Position numbers and translations under genes: made by a program
Shown here: positions 1 through 13,430 of the stretch, one piece after another
Layout: each line of letters opens with the position of its first letter
Position numbering within the stretch: position 1 is the stretch's first letter
Notes under the pieces: generated by a model
What the model saw: the letters and a program-made list of their open reading frames with translations, nothing else
What the model was told of the DNA's origin: nothing
Databases searched by the model: none
NCBI RefSeq assembly: GCF_030936135.1
Contig: NC_082596.1
Span: 2,146,155-2,210,154 of the forward strand
Direction of reading: 5' to 3'
Length of the DNA: 64,000 nt
Source of the DNA: Gavia stellata
Lineage: Eukaryota; Chordata; Aves; Gaviiformes; Gaviidae

Positions 1-584
1 GACAGCTCGTAGGATTCAGGTGGACCTAAATTCCCATCTGTCTTTGTCAGTGGTGGAATAAGCCCTGAGCAAGGTTTTGAATGCTGACTGACAGGAGCCT
101 TAAGGGACTCCAGTTGAAATGTCATTTCAGGTCTGAAGATCTGAGAATATAAATGAGGTGTGGTGTGTAGGGAGAAAGGCTGGTGTGCCAAAAGCCTCTC
201 TGAATTTTCAGTGGTATCAATCCAAAACCACTACCAGCCTGTCCCTGTGAGACTGTCCTTACTTATAAGGTAATCTAGGTAGATATACTGTCTCTCTGCT
301 TATCACATATGCAAGGAAAGGCAGGTGATGTAATTTCAGTGTTCACAGGCAAGAAGGCGATGTGCTTTATAACTATCTGATTAACTTCTATTATTAACTT
401 CCATTACAGTTAATTCTTGTTTGAATGAAAAAGAAACCAAATTTTGTGGAGATGTCCTGTGACAGGGAGCATACACTAAGCTTTGATAAGCTGTTGGAGT
501 GCTTGGTTATCAGCCATGTGTAAAATAACTGCTGTGTAAAATATTCCTACTCTGATTATACAGCTTCTACAGCCAGTGGCTCTC
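1..584. other. No supported feature
   Basis: Ordinary AT-moderate sequence. No exon, repeat boundary or RNA gene is recognised. Confidence 0.5.
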
Positions 585-880
585 CTTACACCCCTCTACT
601 AAACTTAATTGCTCACTGTTGCAGTTTTCCTCTCCCCGATGGAGATGCATTTTGTCTAGGATAACCCTTTGATAGACTTTGGTGGACTCTTTGACTCCTT
701 CTCTGCAAGGTCTGTCCTCCAGGGCTTTAATCCTTCTGGTGGTCCTTCTCTGAACCACATCTGTTTTACCATGTTCTCTCTTGCATTGCCCAACCCAAAA
801 CTAGGTGTTGTCTTGTAGCAACAGCCACTTCAGTCCCAGGTATAAGCAGAACGTGTCCTTCTGCCGTGAGATGAGGATCA
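585..880 (-). mobile_element. Ancient CR1/L3-like LINE remnant
   Basis: The minus strand encodes VQRRTTRRIKALED, like the VQRRATKLVKGLE block of CR1 ORF2. The plus strand keeps the typical antisense pattern CTCCAGGGCTTTAATCC then GGTGGTCCTTCTCTGAACC. The copy is heavily decayed, its edges are approximate, and it is older than the ATTCTGTG-tailed CR1 copies. Confidence 0.5.
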
Positions 881-3800
881 AACAACTGTGTTTGACACTG
901 TGGCCATGGCATCGTAGCCATGGCATCAGTCTATGTGATGTCAATGTCTTTCTTGGGAGCTGCTTCTCAGGACGGAGTCTGCCATCAGGTTTCCAGATAT
1001 CATGGTGATGACTGGAGTATAGGAAAATAGAGAGACTACTGATGAGCGTATTGAGCCAACTTGAGTTTGGCTCCTGTGATTCAGGGAGCGTAGATTTTTG
1101 CTGGGCACCATTTGGATGACTGTGTCTGTGGGCTCTATATCTTCATCTGTGACTCAGCAGCGGGAAACCATGCTGTCCGTGACCATGGCTGCAGTGATGC
1201 TTGATGATGTTTTCAGCTAATCGAAGCTTCCACCTCTCATGGGTGTGTGCTAATAACAAGACTATAAGCTTGTTCAGGTGGAGTTGCTCTCCACCCTCCT
1301 GATGAAACTCTGCCACTGGGCAGAAAGGAATGCAGGTTTCATTGGGCTGGAGAACGGTGAAAGTGTGAGCATGACTCGGTGAGCACCCTTCCCCTAGGAG
1401 CTCTTTAGGTCTTCCAGGGGCTGTTTGATACAAAAAACATATGTCTCCACATAGGGGAGTATCAAAGAGAAATCCAGAGTCCCAGCGCTGACTCAGTTAA
1501 TCTGTAAAGAGCTCTGACCCCTTTCCTCCCATGTTTGCGCTTCATTTTTGTGCTTTGCGCACCCTGTCTGAAGATGTGAGATGGGAAATTGAACCTCTCC
1601 AAACAGAGAAGGAAATTGTATTCACATCTCCCGAGTTCTGGCTTAAGCACACTAAGCCCTAGGCTAAAAAGCAGGTACACTTCTGCAGATGGGAGGAAAT
1701 CCTCCAGCCCTGCTGTATTTTTAGAAAAAGAAGTGAGCTCTGTTCAGTGCTCTGAGAGAAAAAGGGACTCTAGGGACATGGACTGTACATCTGCAGGTTC
1801 CTCTTCTTCTAGCCGCAGGGCTGAGAACAATCCCTTCAGGCATCACCTCACTTGCTCAGCTCTGGGAATGTAAGTCTCCCAGGCATTTGCAAAGGGCATG
1901 TGAAGTGTCCAACATATGGTTCTGTACTGCACCCTGAAGGGATGGATATCTACAGGTCAAGCATTTTAGGGATCCTTTAACCTGTACCGGTCCTACCATG
2001 GACTTGAGGAGTGCATAGGGTGTGTAGCAGTTTGCATGCTGCCTGGCCCTGTTATGGCCTGAACCCACTGGATCTGTCCCAGGCAGTGCCCAGGCACACT
2101 CTGAAGCACAGAGTGGCCAAGGGTGTTTCCCATGAGGCCATTAAGTTTTGGGGGAAGAAGAAAATTCAGCTATGCAGGCATGAGCTGTGCCAGTTGTCAG
2201 GATCAGAGAATGGATCCTGGCCCCTTTTAAAGACCAGTGTAGGCATAGCCTGGATGTGTCCTCAGATGAAAACTTCTTGCATTCATTATTATGTTGTGAT
2301 TCCCCTCTCTGTCCTGGTGATAGCTGCTGCAAACCATATGCATCATGACCCATAAGTGCATGCCGTAGCGTGTGAGAGGATCCTGTGACAATGTCATTTT
2401 CCATCTGAAAGTTGGATGATTTAGAGCCAAGACTGAAGGGTGCTGGGAGTATTCATGGGGGCTGCTGTTAGTTGGGAGTCTCCAATGTCTTGGTCCACAC
2501 TTTGATCAGCTGATGGCACTGTCAATCTCTGAGCAACCTTCTGCAGCAGAGCAGGAGTGGACAACATGCAAAAACTGGCCAATTGCAGGGCCTGGTACCT
2601 CTCTCCCCTTAGCAGGGAGATCGTCCCTCTTTATCAACTAGGCTTTGGTTGTGCAGAGGACAGGATAAAGGAAATGGAGTTCTCCCCATTAACTTAAGAT
2701 ATCACGTACCTTTGTCAAAACCAGGGACTGTAACTGAGTCTGTGACTGAGCATTGAAGTGATTGACATCACTTTGTCAACCCTTCAATACCATCAGCAGT
2801 GCCTTTGACTGGTGGGACTGATAGCTGCATCAGGAAGCCTGTCCCTCACGCTACTGCTTCATGTCCCATGTTGGCAGCAATGTCTATCACTAGGTACAGA
2901 CCTAGGTGCCTTACCATGAGCTAATCTAAATAGTAAGCCTTGCTAAATAATAAGAATAGCTTACGATGCATGTTGCCATGGGTATCCAGCACAATAAAAG
3001 GACTAGCGTAACAAAGAAGACAGTCCCCGTCATTGGGATCTAGGGCCAAAAGTTGTGGGAGGGCCAATTAACAGAAAATGCGGAAGACAATAACCTTTGA
3101 AAATTTGCACAGTCACAAACAGATTGAAGCAGGATACAAAAATCCCCAGTGGGAGTCACCTAACTTAGGCATAGATTTCCTTCTATAACATAGAGGTCTC
3201 CTGGGTGAATCACCATACACCTTTCGTTTTGCAGTCAGGCAGACATATGCACAATTCATCAGAACTGCTTTAGACAAAAGCCTCATCAAAAAATGAATGG
3301 CACTGTGGATTACCTGCTTCCCTTCACTGGCTTTGAAAGGCACCTTTCAAGGGTGAGGATTAGGTCACCTGGAGGCTTCTCTGTAGTAAATGTGTGTAAT
3401 TCGTCAGCTGCATCCCACTCCAGTGTTTGTTGGCTTGGAAGGTACAAGGTCAAATGTCCCCACAAAACATAACTATTCCTGACAGGGAGCTGAGTGGCCA
3501 GTGGAAGAGGAAAACATATCCAGTCCTGGGACTCACCCTAGGAATGGGTTTTAAAAGGACATGGAGAAGAAGGTCTCAGAAGAGCAGCTCGTTCCAGATG
3601 TCTTTGAGATTACGCTCAGGATGTTGACAGGACACTGCAATGGCTCAGACACTTTTGTTGGACAGCAGTTTTTTTGGAGGCTGCTGCCCTCAAAGTATCC
3701 TCAGATTTAGAGAACAGATCAACCTCTGAGGACATGGCTGGGTATGAATATTGTTAGCTCATAGACGAGGACTCTAGTTTGTGGGACTGTGAGATTATTT

Positions 3801-6099
3801 TGCAGGTAAAGGAGTAATAACAGCTCATGTCATTGTGATGGAAAAATTCCACTGGCCTCTTTCTATCTACATTCTCAGCATTGCTAATGGGGTGGGGCTG
3901 CACTAGGTAAATGGCTGAGGGAAGAAGCTTGCTCTGAGCTCCAGTGGGGAAGCTTCTGTGTAGGCTCAGGCTACAGGTGTGGAAATGGTGCTTCACTTTC
4001 CCAAGCACTAGAAAGATTTGCCTGTTAGCAAACACATTTTCTTTCATGTGACATTATGTCAGGGACTTCTGACTATGTTCCCAGTATATGTCTTCCTTTC
4101 ACCCAACATCAGGACATCGCTCAGTTGAAATGAATGCATGGTTGTCTATAATGCTGTTGGATATCTGTTGGATATTTTTCTAAGGAGGCTACTTCCATGG
4201 CTAGTTTGGAAGAAAAAAGAGTTGCTAGAGACAAAAATACAGGGGCATTTTGAAGCTACTACTGCATGAATAACAGTGACTGAATGTGGTTACAGAGTAA
4301 GTTCGATGGGACATCAACAAGTCTTCTTTGCCAAGGAGAACAGCGAGCAATTAAAAAGTACTCATGGGCTACCTGCAGTTCACACCCTGGCATGTAGTAA
4401 ACTTGCAGCATAATGAATCTGTTGTGATTTTAATAATAAAGGATCAACCATTAAAAATCTGTCCACTTGGTCATGAGTACGGCTGAGGATGCTCCTGAAG
4501 ATGTAGGATGAGAATGGCTCTGATGCATGGTGTCCAGTCTTCTCAGTAACTAATATTCTCCACCCTGCCCTCGTGCTTCATGAAGAGCTCATACCTTTAG
4601 TACTTGCCTGCAAATGACAGCTGAAGAGGACAAAGTTTCCCAAATGGGTCTTTGTCATGAATCTCTTTTTTGCCATCCCTACTTTTGAGTCAGTGTCTCA
4701 AATGAGAGGATGTTCTTGCTCAAACTGGAGAAAGAAATACCATCCCCATAGAGAACTGTGCCAATCCTTCCCAGTATGACCAGGCTCTTTCCTCATTCAT
4801 CCATGTGTCCAACTGAAATGACCACAGCCAATGCTCTCTCCGTTTGCCTTCCCTAGGTGTCTTCTGGGTATCCTACATGTTTCCAGAGCTCAGCTGCCTG
4901 CCCAGAGTTCAGCTGTACAGATTCATTTTGACCCAGTCTGGCTCCATTTAGCTGCCTACAACAGACCAATTGTCTCTTCCGTTCCTCCCCCATATCCCTC
5001 CTTGCAGAGATGTTTTTTGAGACGGCATACTCTGATGGCTGGGCTCAGGAGTCTAACACACTTGGAACAATATTCTTCCCCAATCTAGCTGAGTTTTGGA
5101 TTGATTCAGTTTAAGATAAACAGAGAGCAAAGTTAAATGCTGATATATGGTGGTTAGAGAAAGGGTGAGTGAACTGTGAGTTAAAGGATGTGGATGCAAG
5201 GCATGAAGCTTGTGGTTTCCTGAAACCAAAGATTCAGAAACCTGCCTGGAATTTGTTTCACTAACAAAGAGGAAAAGTGGAAAAAAAAACATCCACAGAA
5301 TAAATAACTGTCACCTGAAATTGGTGAATAAACATTTCAAAGATTGTACTAGGAATGAGAGGGAAGCCTAAAAGAATGGAAGCAAAAACCGAGCAGCAGA
5401 GAAAATTACATGACAGAGGTTAAGAAATACATACAGTAAAAATTTGCAATAGTCAAAATTACTTAGATCTCAGGAGAGACATTAAACGTTAAAATTATTC
5501 AGGCCTTATATTGAGAGACAAAAGAAAGTAGTGAAGAAGTGATAGATGAAAACTGAATATTAAATTAAACCACTTATTCAATATATAAAGTGCTTTTGAC
5601 TTTGCAGGTAAAGACAGCATGGAGACCGGTGTCCAGAAATAGAAATAACCACATCTGAGATGGAATAAAAAAGTTTAATGTATTCAAGCTGGGACAAAGC
5701 AGGAGAGGGTATTTTCCATCCCAGAACTCTTAGAGAACTGGCATACAGAAAAATAGGTCCAGGTCCACCCCCAAATATTGTTCATAAATTAATCAAGTTC
5801 AAGACATTATCATGTGGTCAGAATTTTCCGCCTAAATTTTAAAAAGGAGGGGTAAAAGAAATTTGTCTGACCTCGATAGCATGCCAGGATTAAGAACAAT
5901 TTTTGAAGGAGGGAATAATGAAAAACATGAAAAGGATTAAAAAACAAGATTATGATCTTCCTTGATTTCACATTAATAAAGTCTGATTTTCGAGTTCAGT
6001 GAAGTAATGAAACAGTCTAATACGGGTATATTTATTAAGATGTCACGGATGGAAATTAAGTCAATATAAGCTGGGTGAGAATTTTTAAAAGGATTGGAA
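881..6099. other. No supported gene
   Basis: Only short open frames (up to 114 codons) without family motifs. The 5560-6099 part is A-rich and may be the decayed 5' extension of the LINE remnant at 6100. A small direct repeat GCCATGGCATC occurs at 902 and 918. Confidence 0.5.
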
Positions 6100-6960
6100 G
6101 TGGAAGGGTTGAAAGTTTTTTAAAGTGTTGGTAGGGGGATATGAGCCTGGGGGATGTCAGTAGTGCAGTTCCTCAGGAACTGCTCTTGGAGTACTCTTGT
6201 TTAATATTTTCTGTAAAGATCTTGAAAGATGCTAAAAAGGATGGTGTTAATGAAATTTACTAATGATACAAATTTGGGAAGCATCAGCAGTGCCGAGAAG
6301 GATCAGGATATCGTAACAACCAGGTGGCTTGGAAGCAAGTCATATACTAATAAGATCATATACTGTAATAAGTAAGTTATACGGTAAACTAGGAGGTCAC
6401 CTGTAAATGACTGGAGAGATGAAAGACATGAGAGTATCGGTTGATCACAGGGTGAATATGTGTCAGACATCTGATGAAGCGTGAAGAAAGCTCTCATGCT
6501 TGGGGGCTGTGTCAGTGAGGACAGTGCAGGGCTAAGGTCATTGTGCAAGGCACCGACAAGACCACACTTGCAACACTGGGTGCATTTCTCACCACCGGTG
6601 CCCAAGGGAGCTGAAGTCCCATACAAAGGCTAATACAAAGATGAAAATGGATAGTATATCAGGCTAAAAGAGCTGGGATTTCTTAGCAGAAGGAGAAAAG
6701 ATTCCCAAATATGGATATACTCAACAGGAGGCAACTTGGAAGGGAAGACGTGTCTGAGATAAGAAAGATAGTGGCACTGGACACATAGGTGGGATATGGC
6801 CATGAAACAAATCAAGGCTGGAAATTAGAAATGTGTGCCGAAGCAATGTATTAGTCTTCTACTAACAGATGGGGAAAAGAACAAACAACTAGATTTTAAG
6901 ATGGAGTTTGATCAGAGTATGATCTGTTGATCAAGGTATTGTCAAGATGATGTATTTGGT
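6100..6960 (+). mobile_element. Ancient CR1/L3-like LINE remnant (degenerate reverse transcriptase)
   Basis: Frame-shifted translation of the plus strand shows VSSAVPQELLLE at about 6156-6191, like the VPQGS...LGP block of LINE RTs. FTNDTNLG follows at about 6255-6278, a decayed FADDTKLG catalytic box. Farther on, VSVDHRVNMCQTSDEA near 6436-6485 resembles the later CR1 domain. Many stops and shifts interrupt it. Homology may extend left to about 5560, but I cannot confirm this. Confidence 0.65.
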
Positions 6961-8386
6961 ATGGCACAGAAATAACTTCAGTAATCCAGGAGTATCTCTT
7001 TCCTTTCTAAGTCACTCTTAGAGTTGTGTTGCTTTGTGCTGTCAGAGGATGTGGTCACTGCTTCTTTTGTGCTCAGTGGAGAGATGGGTGGGCCAGGCAG
7101 CATGAACTGGCTCTAGATCACAGAAAAGCTGAAATAGGCATATATTATAAATGTACCAAGTTTAGTTTCAGCCTGGGAGCTGCTCAAGGCCAGAGCAACT
7201 CTACACATGCATGTAACTGGAAAATTGGCATGGAGACACAAGAAGCAAAGGCTGGTTTGGACTAAACATAAGAAACGTTCTTGCCAGACACTTGAGCGGG
7301 AGTCCTTCCCAGCAGTAGCCTTCCAGGCAAAGCATTAGTCTGCTCAGTCTTCACTACCCATCTACTCAGTGAGCCTAACGGTACTGCCCTGTCGTACAAG
7401 GATGTTGGGTAGGTGCATCATCTGGGATTCTAGGTGTGCAAATAGCCCCCATAGCTAGAAAGAAGAGTTTATGGACAGGAACAGCGCTCAGCTCTGGGCA
7501 CAGATGAAACAAACTTTTCCATACGCCAAGGCCTTTTTTGTCTGTGCCAGTGCCCTGGCAATCCGTGTTTGGGTAACTCCGGGTTTGGGGTATGTGGAGT
7601 GGTGGAAGTGGGTGATGAAGGAAGAAGTGAACCTCTGATGGGTTGGAGGAGAGCTAGGTAGTTTTGAAAGTTATTCTACATGTGAGCAAGATGAGAGTAA
7701 TTCGCACTTCATTTCTGCTGAAAGCACTGGTAAGTCTAATGTCAATTCTGGTTGAATACTGTTGAAAAGATGTGACTAGGATAATACAGATTACAGAAGT
7801 GAAATGTTCACTTGGTTGTGATGTGTGGGGTCTGTTTTGGAACAGCACTGTTATTCCTGAAATCGGTGTTTGCTTTAGTATCCTATTAAAGATATTGATA
7901 GAGTAGATGAGACCCTTCTCTCTTAGGCTCCTGTTGGACAGACAGCCCCATCATGTGAGGTAGACCAGCACAGCCTCCCTTCACCAACCATCTTCAGAGA
8001 GTGTCCACATAGTCCCTTTGCCTCCTACGTCCTTGGTTGTCTTCAGGATCGTCTCTGCTTCTTATCACACCATTCAATAGGAAAGAGGTAACTGTATGTT
8101 CTACTTTAGCCTGAGGACTTTGGGCTTGTTCACATCAACATCTTAATCTCGAAGCCAGAAGAATGGAAGCAAATGTTTCAATGTAATTTCTGTGATGCAA
8201 AGGTGTCTACTGTTTTTTATTTCATGGTGAATCACCAGGGTGGTGATGGCAGGAAATTCACCTTGAAGTATCCACACAGTGTTGTGGATTTGCTTCCTGT
8301 GTATTTCTGCTCCACCCTTTGCATTTTGGGATTCTTTACCAAAAGCATGGCGAAATATGTGCAGGAAAATAGCCATCTGTTGTAGA
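6961..8386. other. No supported gene
   Basis: No coding exon is recognised. The short frames here lack splice context and family motifs. Confidence 0.5.
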
Positions 8387-8452
8387 TAGAATAGAACAGA
8401 AAGAACAGAACAGAATAGAATGGAATGGAATGGAATAGAATGGAAAGGAATG
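8387..8452. repeat. Pentanucleotide microsatellite (GAATG/GAATA)n, CR1 tail
   Basis: GAATA, GAACA and GAATG units follow one another with few interruptions. On the minus strand they read as ATTCT/ATTCC units, the usual kind of tandem tail at a CR1 3' end, here expanded. Confidence 0.85.
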
Positions 8453-9215
8453 TTTCAGTTGGAAGGAACCTACAATGATCATCTAGTCCAACTGCCTGAC
8501 CACTTCAGAGCTGACCAAAAGTTAAAGCATGTTCTTAAGAGTTTTTGTCCAAATGCCTCTTAAACATTGACAGGCTTGGGGCATCAACCACCTCTCTAGG
8601 AAGCCTGTTCCAGTGTTTGACCACCTTCTCAGTAAAGAAATTCTTCCTAATGTCCAGTCTACACCTCCCCTGGCACGGCTTTGAACCATTCCCAGGTGTC
8701 CTGTCCCTGGATCCCAGGAAGCTGCAGAGAGCAATGAGGTCGCCCCCCAGCCTCCTTTTCTCCAAATTAGGCAAACCCAAAGTCTTCAGCCCCTCCTCAC
8801 AGGACATGCCTCCCAGCCCTGTCACCAGCTTTGTTGTCCTCCTCGGGATGCTTTCAAGGACTTTCACACCCTTCTTAAATTGTGTGGCCAAGAATTGCTC
8901 ACAGTACTCAAGGGGAGGCTGCACCAGCGCTGAATACAGCGGGACAATCCCCTCTTTTGACCGGCTGGTTATGGTGTGTTTGACGCACCCCAGGATGGGG
9001 TTTGCCCCCTCGGCTGCCAGGGCACACAGCTGCCTCCTGTTGAGCCTGCTGTCAGCCAGCACCCCCAGATCCCTTTCTGCGGGGCTGCTCTCCAGCCACT
9101 CCTCTCCCAGTCTGTGCTTGTGCCCAGCATTACTGCATCCTAAGTGCAGAATCTGGTATTTGGACTTGTTAAATTTCATCCTATTCATCATTAATGCCAT
9201 TCTGTTCCACATCTG
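8387..9215 (-). mobile_element. CR1 LINE fragment (reverse transcriptase C-terminal part and 3' UTR)
   Basis: An open frame from 9227 down to 8535 (230 codons) matches the C-terminal part of the CR1 ORF2 protein. Landmarks are MKFNKSKYQILHLG near the start, ERDLGVLADSRLN, then LDIRKNFF and [13 protein letters not shown] near the end. A one-base frameshift near 8540 breaks the last residues. The 3' UTR runs into a pentamer-rich tail (GAATG/GAATA units) at 8387-8452, which marks the 3' end. The element is 5'-truncated near 9215, so the endonuclease and catalytic RT core are missing. It is the longest and least damaged CR1 copy here. Confidence 0.92.
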
Positions 9216-12200
9216 GGGAATAAACACCCATCCCAGACTCCAGGTCTTCTATTTCTATTCTTTGCATCTTTTTCACTCTCTACAAAAAGGTCTCTGGGGA
9301 TGAGACACTTCTCCAGACATGGTTATTGACAAAAACAAGGGGATACAGTGTCATCTGTGATTGCCCCCAGCCTCCCTCATCACAAGAGTCACACAACTTT
9401 GGAAGCCTACCTTTAGAGGCAAGCAAGCTGGTCCAGCCTGGATATTAACTATTCCTGCTGAGCAAGGAGATTACAAATGTGCAGCTCTGGATCTGAGGAT
9501 CTTGCATGGACAAGGAAGAGCAATGAGTATTTTGTAGACTTTGACTGGGGTTGAGGTAGTGCCTGGCTGAAGGCACTTTACCAAGTGTTTGTCCAGATCT
9601 AGGCTGGGAGGGAACGGTTCAGTCTGAGAACTCCTGGGTCCATTTGGAAGGGGGGTTTCCCTCCATCAGAATAGTTAGCACCTAGCAGCTGCTGTTAATT
9701 AACGACAAAACCAGTTGCCTTATGCAGATTAGTGCTGTAGCAATACAGATTTACACCAACTGTTGGTCAGACTAACCATCCTCCCTCCATGGCTGTTTCT
9801 GTCTCCTGACCCAGAAATCTCACAGTTCAGTGATAGCATCGTGCCACCTTTTCAGTCTCTGCAAACATCCTCTTCTTCAGTCTTTTGCTGCAGATTTCAA
9901 CTGCAACAGATGTTGCTTGTTGTTTAAAACTAATACCACAGAGTACCTAAAAAATTAAAGATGCCGAGGACCAGTCTCTGGCACTGAAGTTGACTAAGAA
10001 GGGATGTTCTGTGACTCTTTTTCCTGCCAAAACAGACTGGTTGCATCCAAACTGCCTCCTGGGTATGGTCATTGTCTTGTGTTAACTCCTCTATCATCCC
10101 CAGGAGTTGTTTGGGATATCCTTGGGCCTGGTGACAGTAGGGATGACTAACCTCCAGTGCCCAGAAATATCCACTGGCCTGGCTTGATTTATTAACATAA
10201 CTGTAACCTCTGGGCCTGGAACCTGCTGCTCCCATCCCTGGAAGGTTAGAAAAGTAGTAAACTGTTTGTATTTTGGGTTCTAAGATTATGAAGAAAATAC
10301 TTTTCTCATCCTTTACCTACACTGCATTTCTGAGGTGTATGTGGGTATATCGCACCTCCAGTGCTTGTAAAGCAGGATCCTAGCAGGTAGTATAACGGGT
10401 TGCATGGCTACTTGCTGCTGGGCTTGATTTATCCCTAAATGGGCCTCAGAACCCATACAGTAATGTAGAAAGAGCATTGCAAGGGGACAACATATTTTGG
10501 TGGAGGCCCAGGTAATGACTACATTTAAATTTCTTTTGGCCATCCAAGCACCAGTGAATTCTTGACTCTTATGGATATAGATGTCACTGACAAAAGCCCT
10601 GCAAGAACTTATGTTTTTTCTTAACGTAGACTTAACACCTTCTTATTGAGGTCAATGCAGAAATGAGACTGCAGAGGTTTTTATAGTAGCTAGGCAAGAT
10701 TTCCTGGGGTAGCTGTTGTGTTCTGTCATTAACATTCTATCAGAAGCTACTTGGGTGCTCTCCAGTAAAGTCTCAGTGTTCAGTAAATACATATCTATGT
10801 GACTGAACAATTTTTTGAGTACAGGGAGGGAATGACAGTGAGACTCAGAAAAATGTATCTGTTCTTTGCTGCCTTTAATACCAATCCCTGGTGCCAGCCA
10901 GCAAAACAAATGCTGTATCTCTCGTGCCCACACGTGCTCACCCTGACATTCAAATGTGCTGCTTGCAGCCTCTGTATTCACAGGTGCCAAGGATGGCGAT
11001 GAGGTTTCTCTGTTGGCTTCTTTGAGCTTCTGTTGGGGTCTTGACTCAGGCCTTCACAGCCTCCCTAGGCTTTGGGACAGCAGCCCTTTCTATATTAGCA
11101 AGATGAGTGACCGTTTTCCTCAAACTTCCAGAGTGGGGACTTTGGGACAATTTTCCATTTACCCTGTGAGTGTCCCTGCTCTCTGAGATGAATAGCTTTT
11201 GTTTGCTGGGTATTTCTTCATGCCAGGATTATTGTCTCTCATTGTCTCTGTGACAAATGCCAGCTCTTCAAATCATCACTTCTTTCACAGATTCAAGGTT
11301 GAGGCGTAGCTCATGTAGCACTTTTAACATGAACATGATTGTAACTGGCTTCAGACTCCTTATTTCCCATGGACACTGGAAGATATCACATTAATAGATC
11401 TCCATGGCCAAAGCAAATGCTTCTTTTCTCCATCCTCCCGGGGGAAGGATGAGGAGAAGCAGGGTAGAGCTGCTGCATTTGAAGAGTACCTCATAGCAGA
11501 GCATTTTGCTGCTAAAACAACAAAGAAGACAAATTAATTGCGTGGGATTATAAAGGGCAGGGAAACAGCTGTCTTTGATAGCACATGGGTGTGAGAACTG
11601 TTGTGAAATGCTCTGCCATTTTACCAGAAGGCAACTGGAGCCAGTCCAGAAGCAGTGACTGCACATGAGCACTACACTCTTGGCAAAGGATTGTCATTGT
11701 CTGCCTCTATGGCATGCAAGAGAAAGAGCAGAAAGGGTTGTCTTCTTAATGGTTTTCTTTTAAATGTTCCCATTTAAACCTTGAATAGTCAAATTCTTAT
11801 GTCAAGTCTAACCTTCCTTTATTTTTCTAAAGATCATTTCACGTGTAGACAAACAGATTAGGTCAGATGTATTCAAATTATCACATCTCAACTGACTATT
11901 TGAAACTTTAGCCACACCTTCCTCTCTTTTTAATTACTACAGTTGAATAGGTGTCAGAAAAACTAGTCTCTGCCTGAATGTCAGTATTTTAAGCATGATC
12001 TTTCTCTTCACTACAGAAACATTGGATGTTACAGACAAAGATTACATCTTTTTCTCTTGAATATGTCTGTGAGAGCAGGCAAACATGTTACCCTTGAGAC
12101 ATTGCAGAAAGCAAATTTAAAGGATGCAGCTGAATGCAAATCCAAAGCAGAAGACACAAATAGTTTGGACAGAAGGCACCTGTGTGTGTGGCACCACACA

Positions 12201-13334
12201 ACCACCCAGGAAGACAGCTGGGTCCCTGCAAGTAACTCGAGGTGTAGTGACCCCTGATGAAAACAAGTCCCCTCCCTTCCCATCACTCCACTTTCACTCA
12301 CCTGCCCTGGGTGAAGTCCTCATTCCACAAATTCCCTCCAGGCCACATTGAATCTTTAATGAAAATAACAAGAGAGGAAGGAGCAAAACATTTTCCTTTC
12401 CTGACTCAGCCCCATACCTGTCATCTCTGTTGCAGGGGACGCAGTCAAACTACCCCAGCCATGGAGGGCCACCAGCAGAGCTGTGAAAGAGTCCAGGACT
12501 CGATCATGGTGTCTCTAAGTGATTCACGTGGGGAAGCACTGGGAGAGGTGAATGTGTGCCCATGAAGGGCATAGAGGCTATTTCACTGCGGGTGGTGAAC
12601 ACAGCTGGTGTATAAAAATTCTGGTACAGGCACATAGCAAGAGGCGTTTTAATGAACTGGTGACTTTATGAGGTGATGCCCCCATAATATGGGCTTGTGG
12701 GTGAGAAATCAGAGAAGCCATATAAAGAGGAGGTCAGGGCTGCTATAGGAGCTGTGGATTGAGAGCATCAACAGAGTAGTCACAGGGGCAGCATCTGGTT
12801 TGCAAGGAGTCCTGTGATTTAGCTTAGAAAGGCATTAATAGAGCTCAAGGTAAGGTCAGAAATGAGCTAGTGAGGGACCTCTCTGCCACAGAGTTGTCAA
12901 GCGGCAGGATGGGAGTAGGATTAGTCAAGATGGCATGGGATGAACTTGGCTTCATCAGCCTTGTCCAGCCAGCCTTGCCCTGGGTGAGTGGCGGGTACAG
13001 TTACTTTAGGGATGTTCTGCAATCAAAGGACAGGTCTTTTGATTGCTTTTAGTGACTGTCCAGTGGCTTAATAGCTGGCAGAGCAGAGCTAACTGCAGGC
13101 TCTCTCTCCTGCCTATTTGGACCACAAAAAGCCTCATTGCACAACAGCGTGTGCATAATTCAGAGCAGGAATGTGGCTGCACAGGGTGGGTTGGTAGTCA
13201 GTAATCCTGCAGCTCTGTTATGCTAGCTGACTCTATTTGAGCTTCTTTTTAGCCTAGTCTCTCCCCTGGCCCTGTTAAAGTCACTATCTGAGCATCTTTC
13301 GATGCATTGGACCTGATAACATCTGTACAAGACA
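9216..13334. other. No supported gene
   Basis: Nothing recognised. A possible internal-exon look-alike at about 12449-12549 was considered and rejected. Confidence 0.5.
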
Positions 13335-13430
13335 GAGGTATGGAGGAGCTGTGTAACTTGCCCTAGGCTACGGAGGAAATGTGGAGCACAGCAAGGAACT
13401 GCTGGTCCTTCAATGCCAGCTCATCCGGCC
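13335..13430 (+). repeat. MIR-like ancient SINE remnant
   Basis: GAGCTGTGTAACTTGCCCTA then GGCTACGGAGGAAATGTGG resembles the MIR core (taagtaacttgcccaagg...cacagct). The copy is diverged and the edges are approximate. Confidence 0.5.

Noticed and set aside
8545..9303. 252-codon plus-strand open frame
   Set aside because: It is the antisense shadow of the CR1 reverse transcriptase frame on the minus strand.
12449..12549. Exon-like segment with a CTGTTGCAG acceptor and a GAG-GTGAAT donor
   Set aside because: The open frame has no recognisable domain and no compatible partner exon was found on the plus strand.
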